Origin: Coccinella septempunctata
Lineage: Eukaryota; Arthropoda; Insecta; Coleoptera; Coccinellidae
NCBI RefSeq assembly: GCF_907165205.1
Contig: NC_058198.1
Location: forward strand, 18,763,001 to 18,827,000
Direction of reading: 5' to 3'
DNA: 64,000 nucleotides
Part shown: piece after piece, positions 35,485 through 44,063 of the stretch
Layout of the letters: the number at the start of each line of letters is the position of its first letter
Position numbering within the stretch: position 1 is the first letter of the stretch
The notes under the pieces: generated by a model
The model's database searches: none
What the model was told of the DNA's origin: nothing
What the model saw: the letters and a program-made list of their open reading frames with translations, nothing else
Translations under genes and position numbers: made by a program

Positions 35485-35844
35485 ATGATTAGTGAGCATG
35501 AGAGAAGCAGAGATAATTCGATTATTATCGAAAACATAATCGTTGGAAATATTAAGAAGCATCCAATATTTGCTTCGTTCAATGCGAGTGGCATAGCAAG
35601 CTCAAATCATTATGAAATGAGTCAGTCCTATCTTAATTTGCTTCCCATAGATCTGAACTGCCCTGAACCGTCACACGGACGGAAAAGTTATCAAGTGGAG
35701 GAGATACCTTCTATCAGCTCATTGGACGTAGTGACGGCGGGCCAGTATATATGCCAGCGTAGCTTGAGTATTCCTCAGACTCACTCGTCTGTTCACGAAT
35801 GCTTAGTGACATGGATTACAGAGTTTTGCCCGGATGTTTCGTAA
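35485..35844 (+). CDS. Unit 1 upstream ORF (unknown product)
   Basis: 120 codons from ATG 35485; the in-frame TTG at 35473 is not needed. I do not recognise the family. It is a soluble, polar protein with a Ser/Thr-rich end and SYLNLLPIDLNCPEP in the middle. It overlaps the F-box ORF by 46 bases in a different frame. The same overlap exists in every unit, so the two may be the halves of one F-box protein split by an ancestral frameshift, or a true two-ORF transcript. Relative to other units it has Q/E changes near residues 74-77 and a K-to-T change near the end. Confidence 0.5.
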   Translation: MISEHERSRDNSIIIENIIVGNIKKHPIFASFNASGIASSNHYEMSQSYLNLLPIDLNCPEPSHGRKSYQVEEIPSISSLDVVTAGQYICQRSLSIPQTHSSVHECLVTWITEFCPDVS

Positions 35845-36236
35845 GCAGATCGGGTCCCTTCAGGTCCTTACCTGCAGAAATGGTTTCAACCATTTTTAGA
35901 TATCTGGATGCTGATTCAATGTTATCCGTTTATTCGACGAGCCGAAGATTCAGAGATATCTGCCTTCATGACCCGATGCTCAGGCGTAAGCTCATTTCGA
36001 GAACGACTGAATTGCGGAAAGAAGAGCGGAGGCGATTGCTGAATCCAAAATTTGGCGAGAGTATTGTTCGGAATGATGATTTCTCTCGCTCATCATTCCG
36101 AGAAAATACCACTCATAAAAAAGTTCTTGTACAAACAAGAACACAACGAACGCGTGCTTTGACAATTCCAAGTAATTGGAGTTTACGCTCCTCTGAGCAG
36201 AAGGTCAAAACAAATCATCGCTTGATGAGGCTATGA
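35799..36236 (+). CDS. Unit 1 F-box protein
   Basis: 145 codons. Residues 20-62 form an F-box (PFRSLPAEMVSTIFRYLDAD, then SVYSTSRRFRDIC and LRRKL), the Skp1-binding motif of SCF ubiquitin ligase subunits and some non-SCF proteins. The rest is basic and Arg/Ser-rich with no recognised substrate-binding repeat, so the protein is short for the family. The ATG at 35799 lies inside the upstream ORF. An AATAAA at 36576-36581 could end the transcript. A function in protein turnover is the family default, not shown here. Unit 1 differs by S-to-G, L-to-M and V-to-E changes from the other copies. Confidence 0.72.
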   Translation: MLSDMDYRVLPGCFVSRSGPFRSLPAEMVSTIFRYLDADSMLSVYSTSRRFRDICLHDPMLRRKLISRTTELRKEERRRLLNPKFGESIVRNDDFSRSSFRENTTHKKVLVQTRTQRTRALTIPSNWSLRSSEQKVKTNHRLMRL

Positions 36237-37158
36237 ATCTGCATGCACTATCAACATTATTAATATTAATTAACACTTAGTTGTTCTCGGCAACAGATAT
36301 CATCATTGTGACAGATTTGACTCAACTTCAACTGATATTCTACGTTAATCACTATGAAATATAAAATTGAATTTCTCCCACAATTTTTCTTTCAACAAGA
36401 GGGATTATCATTACTGTGTTGTGTTTATCGAGAGGTATATATATAGATTTGAAAAATACAGTCGGAAAGATAGGGAATTCGAGAATTCGTTCAAGACTCA
36501 GTTTAAATAACTGTAGACGATTCGATTGTTGAATTAATTTAATCCATTCAGAAATGAAAAATACATTGAAAAATCAATAAAAAATAATTTTTCTTTCTGT
36601 TTCTTTTCCTTCTACAAAAATATTCATTTTTCTAAGCAATAATTAAAACATGAAATGAGTATTGGCAAATAAGGGATGAATACACTAAGGCATCATATTT
36701 GTTATTTCGGACATAAACCGAATTTGACCGAATATTATTATCGCATTCGTTTAGAAATGAAATATAAAATGACCGAGTCAATAGAAAAATATATAACTCA
36801 ATCTTTTGCTATATGAAATATTTTTCATTTATCATTAAAGCTATCAGGAAATTTTAGAATCAGTAGGATCATCTTCGTATTCTTCTGCCAGGTTTTCTAA
36901 AAACAAAGATTCAAATATTGAAAATTGAGAAATGAATACACAAAAGCATCAAATTAATTCGAGCTAAATGGATTATAACTTGAAAATAAAAATAATTAGA
37001 ATGTACATAGTGGCCTTCCGCCTATTACTGTCGGCAATTACTTAATTTAACTTTTAGGTAATTAAATAGTTACTTTTCTCGGTATTCTTAAATCAGAAAC
37101 CCAGATACTTGGTCCCCTCATACCTAATTAGTTTTTTGGACATTCCGTGAGCTTTATA
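36237..37158. other. AT-rich tail of F-box unit 1
   Basis: No gene seen. It contains the repeated tail blocks (ACAGTCGGAAAGATAGGGAA; ACCGAATATTATTATCGCAT; the CTTGGTCCCCTCATACC block) that recur downstream of every F-box ORF and serve as landing sites for the LINE insertions in other units. Confidence 0.6.
36576..36581 (+). promoter_or_regulatory. Candidate polyadenylation signal of the F-box transcript
   Basis: AATAAA about 340 bp after the F-box stop, followed by a T-rich tract. It is conserved at the equivalent places in the other units (39513, 49792, 61714). Confidence 0.45.
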
Positions 37159-38420
37159 GGTTCTGGAGTTCGGTTTGGGTTTTATTATACTTGTCTAGGC
37201 GGTAGGAAGATTTTGTATTATTGGAAGTAATAAAACCCAAAAATTTCTGTAGCGAAATAAACTTAATTTAACCAAAAATTCACATCCCCCCCTAACGAAT
37301 TCTGGCTAAATAGGACCCCATCAGTTTTTATTTCCACAGTTTGAATTTTTATTTGAATCTGCAAGTACGCTCACAGTTCTCAGTCTCGTGTAATAGAAAA
37401 GCATCAGTTTGAGTTAAGTTATATTCGAACGTTTTTCGTTATATCATCGGGTTATCATTTTCCGTCTACACCCCTCCTATACCAGAGTCTTGATTCCACC
37501 CATACTGTCAATAACGTATCCTGCTGGTGTTGATACCTGGGGGGTACAGAAGGTACTTTGGGGTGGCTACCCTTCCTAGAATATTTCCGTTCGTTCCCGT
37601 GTCCACCTCTACGGTTAGGGAAGCACTCTGCTGGTGTGGATACCCGGGGAGTCCCGAACACGCCTAAGGGTTAGCTGTCGTAATATTGTGTCGTCGTATT
37701 TCTTTCATCCCCTAACCTGGCTGAAGTCCGGTGCCTGCCCGTTAAGTGTGCGTCTTAGGTTCTAGCTGGCGTACACGTCCGTAAACCTCGTATAACGTTC
37801 GAGATTGGATCCTGTTTCATTCCGTCCGTTTTTTCCCTGTAGATTTACCGATCTCGAGTCTTTCACTTCACGAATTTTATAATAGTGCCATTTGTGTTTC
37901 CTTGTACGAGTCGACGAATATAATTTGTGTACTTTCACTGGTTATCGCTAACACCCCAGACACCGAGGAATCTTGTCTTCGGCTCGTAGCTATCAGGGTA
38001 GGTTTGCTATTTTCCCTTAGAGAATAGCTGGTGCTCGAGTACCCCGAGAAAAAGCCGTTACACACTTTACATCTGCAAATGTTTTCAGCGGAAAGTTATG
38101 CAAATCTTCCGAAGTAGTATTTGGTTTCAAATTTGAGACGTGCAGTGTCAACACCCTTATAAGATGCCATGACTAGTAGCGACCTCGTTTTTTCCGTCTG
38201 TTCGTAACCTTCACCCAATCATTGGTGTTATGTTTGTTTTCACTGATTTTGTATTGATATCAAAGTTACTTTTCCCCATAGTTTATCGAGAAAATTTTGT
38301 ATACATTTTTCCTATCCATATCGTACAAATTCACTTTTTTTGTGTGTTACATATACCTATTGATGAATTGAGGAGAATAAACATGAGAAATTATTTTGCA
38401 GTAATAATTCGAATCCCCAA

Positions 38421-38780
38421 ATGATTAGTGAGCATGAGAGAAGCAGAGATAATTCGATTATTATCGAAAACATAATCGTTGGAAATATTAAGAAGCATCC
38501 AATATTTGCTTCGTTCAATGCGATTGGCATAGCAAGCTCAAATCATTATGAAATGAGTCAGTCCTATCTTAATTTGCTTCCCATAGATCTGAACTGCCCT
38601 GAACCGTCACACGGACGGAAAAGTTATCGAGTGGAGGGTATACCTTCTATCAGCTCATTGGACGTAGTGACGGCGGGCCAGTATATATGCCAGCGTAGCA
38701 TGAGTATTCCTCAGACTCACTCGTCTGTTCACGAATGCTTAGTGAAATGGATTACAGAGTTTTGCTCGGATGTTTCGTAA
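38421..38780 (+). CDS. Unit 2 upstream ORF (unknown product)
   Basis: 119 codons from ATG 38421, the copy of the ORF at 35485 with a handful of substitutions (S-to-I near residue 39, L-to-M in CQRSMSIPQ, P-to-S near the end). Its ATG overlaps the stop of a short upstream frame (ATGA), which is probably incidental in a eukaryote. It shares with unit 4 the I and M variants. Confidence 0.5.
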   Translation: MISEHERSRDNSIIIENIIVGNIKKHPIFASFNAIGIASSNHYEMSQSYLNLLPIDLNCPEPSHGRKSYRVEGIPSISSLDVVTAGQYICQRSMSIPQTHSSVHECLVKWITEFCSDVS

Positions 38781-39172
38781 GCAGATCGGATCCCTTCAGG
38801 TCCTTACCTGCAGAAATGGTTTCAACCATTTTTAGATATCTGGATGCTGATTCACTGTTATCCGTTTATTCGACGAGCCGAAGATTCAGAGATATCTGCC
38901 TTCATGACCCGATGCTCAGGCGTAAGCTCATTTCGAGAACGACTGAATTGCGGAAAGAAGAGCGGAGGCGATTGCTGAATCCAAAATTTGGCGTGAGTAT
39001 TGTTCGGAATGATGATTTCTCTCGCTCATCATTCCGAGAAAATACCACTCATAAAAAAGTTCTTGTACAAACAAGAACACAACGAACGCGTGCTTTGACA
39101 ATTCCAAGTAATTGGAGTTTACGCTCCTCTGAGCAGAAGGTCAAAACAAATCATCGCTTGATGAGGCTATGA
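38735..39172 (+). CDS. Unit 2 F-box protein
   Basis: 145 codons, intact, with the same F-box at residues 20-62. It overlaps the upstream ORF by 46 bases. It carries the consensus D (SDPFRSLP) and L (DSLLSVYS) at the positions where unit 1 differs. Confidence 0.72.
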   Translation: MLSEMDYRVLLGCFVSRSDPFRSLPAEMVSTIFRYLDADSLLSVYSTSRRFRDICLHDPMLRRKLISRTTELRKEERRRLLNPKFGVSIVRNDDFSRSSFRENTTHKKVLVQTRTQRTRALTIPSNWSLRSSEQKVKTNHRLMRL

Positions 39173-39720
39173 ATCTGCATGCACTATCAACATTATTAAT
39201 ATTAATTAACACTTAGTTGTTCTCGGCAACAGATATTATTATTGTGACAGATTTGACTCAACTTCAACTGATATTTTACGTTAATCACTATGATATAATA
39301 TAAAATTGAATTTCTCCCACAATTTCTCTTTCAACAAGAAGGATTATCATTACTGTGTTGTGTTTTCCGAAAGGTATATATATAGATTAAAAAAATACAG
39401 TCGAAAAGATAGGGAATTCAAGAATTCGTTCAAAACTCAGTTTCAATTTGTAGACGATTCGATTGTTGAATTGATTGAATCCATTCAGAAATGAAAAATA
39501 CATTGAAAAATCAATAAAAAATAATTTTTCTTTCTGTTTCTCTTCCTTCTACAAAAATATCTATTTTTCTAAGCAATAATTCCAACATGAAATGAGTATT
39601 GGCAAATAAGGGATCACTAAGGCATCATATTTGTTATTAGACTTGAATGGGTTACAACTTGGAAATGAAGGGAAGTAGGATGCCCAGATTCAGATACTCT
39701 AGATATAGATAGGTTTATTG

Positions 39721-40039
39721 GGGTGTAAGGGGGAAGGATGCGTTTTATAGCCTCTCCCCTCAAATGCCAACCTCACCTACTCGCGGTGCACCCTGTTCTT
39801 ACGAACGAGGCTCTGGCGACCGAACATGAGCGGTATAACTCTGTTTCCCACAATTACGTAGCCTAAACATTGGCTTGAGCAGGAAATGGCTCTCTGCGTT
39901 GCTCAAGTTACGTCTCAGACCTTGTCGTCTCAGGATACCTGTGCCACAAGATAATCTAGTCGTAGCCGCAACCAAAGTTGCACTGACAGCGTTACCAGTG
40001 CAGCTTTTGAACACCTTCTAACGCAGCTCCTACAAAAAG
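39721..40039 (+). other. LINE-A 5' untranslated region
   Basis: 319 bp before the ORF, nearly identical in copy 2 (49900-50218). More GC-rich than the host unit. It presumably contains the internal promoter, but no specific element is evident. Antisense frames over it are shadows. Confidence 0.6.
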
Positions 40040-43000
40040 ATGGATCAATCGAACAGGACAAAATTCTTATCCGGAGGTAAAATACCCTCCCATTCGGATC
40101 TCCGGGGGAGGGTGCCTGAGCGAGTGAATCATCGAACAAACACCAATGAAAAGCACATAGCTTTTGCAGCATGGAACGTCAGAACCTTGCTAGACAACCC
40201 CAAGGCCGACCGACCAGAGAGGCGTACTGCCCTAATCGATAAGGAACTGCAACGAACATCCATTGCAATAGTTGCTTTAAGCGAAACACGCTTTTCGGAC
40301 GAAGGTAGCTTGGTAGAACAAGCGTATACTTTTTTCTGGAAAGGCTTGCCGGAAGGCGAAATCAGACAACATGGCGTAGGCTTTGCCATTAGAAACGACC
40401 TGGCCGCCAAACTTACCGAAAATCCAGTTGGTATCTCAGAACGTTTAATGACCCTACGTTTTCCTGCAGCGAATAACACGTTTGTGAACATCATTGCAGT
40501 ATACGCACCCACTTTGAACTCCTCTGACAACTTGAAGGACACTTTTTACGAAACACTCGTTGCTACATTAAGAAAAATCCCAAAACGGGAACGAATTATT
40601 CTCCTTGGAGACTTCAACGCCAGAGTGGGCAGAGGTCAAGACTCAGAACTATGGCCGGGAATAATAGGGAAACACGGCACAGACAGCATTAATTCGAATG
40701 GAGAACGTCTGCTGGCTCTTTGTGCAGAACACAATCTGTGCATAACGAACACCTATTTTATTACGAGACCCAATTCAAGGGGGACCTGGCGACACCCGCG
40801 CTCAGGGCATTGGCATACCCTCGACTATGTGATCGTGAGAAGGAAAGATCTGAAAGAGGTGTTGGTCACTAAACCCAGAGCAGATCTGGAGTGCTGGACT
40901 GATCATAGACTGGTACTCTCGAGAATGAAAATCTCAATGCGCCCAAAATACCAACGCAAGCCAAAGTATCTAAGAGAGCGCCTTCAAATCTCCAAACTAC
41001 AAAACCCTTCTACAAAGGAAAGATTCACAGCTGCCGTCAAAGATAGCCTAACACCACCGGATTATAACGACGACATTGAGACTCATTGGCTCCGTTTCAA
41101 GTCATCCCTTACAAATACAGCGAAAGAAATACTGGGCACAGAACGCTCCCGAAAATCCCCAGACTGGTTTGCCGACAGCGAAACTCATATCGCACCCCTT
41201 TTGGACGCAAAACACAAAGCGATGAAAACCGCAATTAACAAGCCTGGCGATGTTGCAGCCCAAATAAGTTTCATAAACATAAAACGCGAGGTCCGTCAAG
41301 AAATAAGAAAAATCAAGGACAGCTGGTGGAAAGAAAAAGCTAGGGAAATACAAGCTTACGCCGATAACCATGACTACAGGCGTTTTTTCGAAGCTATTAA
41401 AACTGTTTACGGCCCAAGCAGAAAAGCTAGCTTTCCTATAAGAGATGCTCAAGGAGCTATTCTAACTGATGATAGAAAAATTCTCGAAAGATGGAAGGAG
41501 CACTACTCACAGGTCTTGAATCAAAATAACGACTCGGATTTATCCATTTTAGACCTGCTTCCCGCGTATAGTCCGATGACATCGCTTGATGACGAAATCT
41601 CAATGTCGGAAATCATAAGTGCGATCAAAAATATGAAAAATGATAAGTCACCTGGTCTAGACGGCATTCCGGCGGAGATATTCAAAGCATTAGATGAAGA
41701 CATTCTCAATAGTCTCCTAACACTATTCCGCAAGATCTGGAAACAGGAAGATGTGCCACAAGACTTCAGAGACGCTTTAGTTATCAACCTCTATAAGAAC
41801 AAAGGCGATACGTCGAATTGCAACAATTACAGAGGCATATCGTTGCTTAGCGTGGCCGGTAAAATTCTCTCGAAGATTATGGCTAATCGTCTGGTTCCAC
41901 TCTTAGAGAAGCTTTTACCTGAATCCCAGTGCGGCTTTCGACCAAATCGAGGTACGGTGGACCTAATTTTTACACTGCGACAGCTACAAGAAAAGGCCCG
42001 TGAACAACAAACAAGGATTTATACAGCCTTCATCGATTTAAGCAAGGCATTCGACTCGGTGAATAGGAGAGCGCTATGGAAAATCATGGCACGTCTAGGA
42101 GTACCCGAAAAATTCCTAGCAGTGTGTAAAAGCCTTCATACCAACAACACCGCTAGAATACAGCATAATGGCTCTACAACCGACCATTTCTCAACCAACT
42201 CTGGAATAAAACAAGGCTGCGTATTAGCGCCTTTACTGTTCAATATTTTCGCGATAGCTGTATCGATAATTGCTGACATGAGCATGCCCGTAAGAGGTGT
42301 TGGGATAAGATTCAGATTTGATGGAGGCCTGTTTAACCTGAAGCGCCTCAGAGCAAAAACCCGTACCAAGTTTATCACGGAACTTCAATATGCAGACGAC
42401 TGTTCACTCATCGCTAGCAGCTCAGAGGATCTACAGATAATGATGGACACCTATAAACATATATACGAAGCTTTAGGCCTTAGACTCAATATTGATAAGA
42501 CCAAAATCCTGGTGAGTCCGCCAGAAAGCCTTCAAACAGATATCAGCCTGGACAATGAAACTCTAGAACAGGTCGAGCAGTTCAAATACTTGGGAAGCTT
42601 CATAAATACTAGGGCTAACCTTGACACGGAAATACACAACCGTATCAATTCGGCATCACGGGCATTCTGGAAGCTGAAGGACAGAGTGTTTCAAAATCAC
42701 GACCTCAATCTGAAGACCAAGACAGCTGTTTACAGAGCAGTGGTCCTCCCAACGCTTCTTTACGGAAGCGAAAGCTGGACTCCCTACAGGCGACATATTA
42801 AACAGCTTGAACAGACGCAGCAACGTCATCTAAGACAGATAATGCACATCAGATGGTTCCACAAAGTTTCGAATGCAGAAGTCTTGCAGCGCGCGAGTTG
42901 TACAACAGTTGAGACTCAAGTAACGAGGGCCCGACTCAGATGGAGCGGCCACATTCTGAGGATGCAAGACACAAGACTCCCCAAGGTAGCTCTATACGGC

Positions 43001-43279
43001 GAACTCACTGAGGGAGCCCGGAAACCAGGAGGCCAGTATAAGCGGTTTAAGGATACACTACATCAATCCCTAAAATCAGTTAATGCCAACCATAACTGGG
43101 AACAACTAGCGTTAGACAGGTCACAGTGGAGGTCTTTGGTAAACAGATATAATGGAGAATCGAGAAGGATACAGCGGCGGCCAGATCTGGTTGGTGACTA
43201 TCCATGCCCTGAGTGTGGAAGGATCTGCAGGTCACGGTTGGGTCTCTTTAGTCACAGGAGGGCACACAGTCGCAACTAG
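40040..43279 (+). CDS. LINE-A polyprotein: endonuclease, reverse transcriptase, C2H2 finger (intact)
   Basis: 1079 codons without interruption. AP-type endonuclease spans residues ~40-295: AAWNVRTLL at 43-51, SETR at 81-84, GDFNARVG at 190-197, TDHR at 287-290. Reverse transcriptase spans ~520-800: NDKSPGLDGIP, NNYRGISLL, FIDLSKAFDSVN, GIKQGCVLAP and YADD at 784-787. The C-terminus carries a classical C2H2 finger (C1056, C1059, H1072, H1076) just before the end. The protein would nick target DNA and copy its own RNA there. With a full-length element, intact target-site duplication and close relatives nearby, this copy could be active. Confidence 0.92.
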   Translation: MDQSNRTKFLSGGKIPSHSDLRGRVPERVNHRTNTNEKHIAFAAWNVRTLLDNPKADRPERRTALIDKELQRTSIAIVALSETRFSDEGSLVEQAYTFFWKGLPEGEIRQHGVGFAIRNDLAAKLTENPVGISERLMTLRFPAANNTFVNIIAVYAPTLNSSDNLKDTFYETLVATLRKIPKRERIILLGDFNARVGRGQDSELWPGIIGKHGTDSINSNGERLLALCAEHNLCITNTYFITRPNSRGTWRHPRSGHWHTLDYVIVRRKDLKEVLVTKPRADLECWTDHRLVLSRMKISMRPKYQRKPKYLRERLQISKLQNPSTKERFTAAVKDSLTPPDYNDDIETHWLRFKSSLTNTAKEILGTERSRKSPDWFADSETHIAPLLDAKHKAMKTAINKPGDVAAQISFINIKREVRQEIRKIKDSWWKEKAREIQAYADNHDYRRFFEAIKTVYGPSRKASFPIRDAQGAILTDDRKILERWKEHYSQVLNQNNDSDLSILDLLPAYSPMTSLDDEISMSEIISAIKNMKNDKSPGLDGIPAEIFKALDEDILNSLLTLFRKIWKQEDVPQDFRDALVINLYKNKGDTSNCNNYRGISLLSVAGKILSKIMANRLVPLLEKLLPESQCGFRPNRGTVDLIFTLRQLQEKAREQQTRIYTAFIDLSKAFDSVNRRALWKIMARLGVPEKFLAVCKSLHTNNTARIQHNGSTTDHFSTNSGIKQGCVLAPLLFNIFAIAVSIIADMSMPVRGVGIRFRFDGGLFNLKRLRAKTRTKFITELQYADDCSLIASSSEDLQIMMDTYKHIYEALGLRLNIDKTKILVSPPESLQTDISLDNETLEQVEQFKYLGSFINTRANLDTEIHNRINSASRAFWKLKDRVFQNHDLNLKTKTAVYRAVVLPTLLYGSESWTPYRRHIKQLEQTQQRHLRQIMHIRWFHKVSNAEVLQRASCTTVETQVTRARLRWSGHILRMQDTRLPKVALYGELTEGARKPGGQYKRFKDTLHQSLKSVNANHNWEQLALDRSQWRSLVNRYNGESRRIQRRPDLVGDYPCPECGRICRSRLGLFSHRRAHSRN

Positions 43280-43410
43280 CACTAAGAAATTACTTATAAT
43301 AATAATAATATTATAATAAGTCTTTTCGAATTTTTTTTTTTTTTTTCTTTTTTTCTTCTTCTTCTTTTTGTAGATTCATTCCCGGTAACGGGATACAGCA
43401 ATGAATGAAT

Positions 43411-43787
43411 GGTTTATTGCTGCCATTAGAATAATGGCCGTCTCATCCTTACAAAATAGGTAGATAGGTACATTTGTCGGCATTCTTAAATCTGAACCAA
43501 GATGTTCTGTCTATTTCCGTGAAATAGACCAGAACAACAATTAAACATTGTTCAATTCGTTTGGGTTTTATTACACCTTATCTAGGTGATACTTGGTAGG
43601 AACACATATTTTGTATTTGTGGAGCTCATAAAATATAGAACCTAAAAATTTCCATATGGACATAAACCGAATTTGACCGAATATTATTATCGCATTCGTT
43701 TAAAAATGAAATATAAAATGTCCGAGTCCATAGAAAAATTTATAACTCAATCTTTTGCTATATGAAATATTTTTCATTTATCATTAA
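43411..43787. other. F-box unit 2 tail between LINE-A and LINE-C
   Basis: Unit sequence equivalent to 61918-62292. Contains no gene. Its right edge, ATTAA at 43783-43787, is the LINE-C target. Confidence 0.7.
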
Positions 43788-43799
43788 TGAGCGAATGAT

Positions 43800-44012
43800 G
43801 TGGGCTTTGTGAGCTCGGAGCAGAAGATTTATATTAATGAGTCTCTAACTGGATTCAATAAAAGATTGTTTTATTTGGCTAAACAATTTTCTAAAAGTCA
43901 GAATTACAAGTACTGTTGGATTCAAGAAAGTAGAGTTTTGCTGAGACAGAATGACTCTTCTAAGATAGTTCATATTGTCGGTGAAAGTGATTTGGAGAAA
44001 CTGTCGAAGTAG
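43800..44012 (+). pseudogene. LINE-C ORF1, C-terminal remnant
   Basis: 70 codons with IYINESLTGFNKRLFYLAKQ and YCWIQESRVLLRQND, the conserved C-terminal segment of many insect LINE ORF1 proteins. Everything upstream was lost at insertion. Confidence 0.7.
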
Positions 44013-44063
44013 TGCCTTGGGGAAAACCCCAGTTGCCCATAAGTTGTTAAGTTTCTCTTTTAA

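Larger units (their letters stand above)
34223..37158 (+). repeat. F-box tandem unit 1 (2.94 kb)
   Basis: Runs from GGTTCTGGAGTTCGG at 34223 to the same marker at 37159. It is the cleanest unit with no insertion inside, but lacks about 315 bp near 36700 that unit 4 keeps. Its order is: non-coding leader (34223-35484), upstream ORF, F-box ORF, AT-rich tail. The leader carries two near-identical 23-bp direct repeats (34584-34606 and 34691-34713, core GCTGGTGTGGATACC) 107 bp apart. Confidence 0.88.
39721..43410 (+). mobile_element. LINE-A copy 1, full-length non-LTR retrotransposon
   Basis: 3690 bp bounded by a 9-bp target-site duplication GGTTTATTG (39712-39720 and 43411-43419); unit 4 has the empty site at about 59208-59217. 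The 5' end starts GGGTGTAAGGGGG, shared with copy 2 at 49900. One ORF fills the element, then a T/C-rich stretch and a short TGAATGAATG tail. Single ORF, AP endonuclease and short tandem tail fit an RTE-like or related clade; I cannot be more specific. Confidence 0.93.

Noticed and set aside
35790..35870. An intron joining the upstream ORF to the F-box ORF
   Set aside because: The only donor-like GTAAGC is lost in unit 3, and the nearest acceptors would give an intron of 20-40 bases, too short.
40129..42378. Minus-strand frames of 80-137 codons inside LINE-A (and the same in copy 2)
   Set aside because: Shadows of the long plus-strand ORF.
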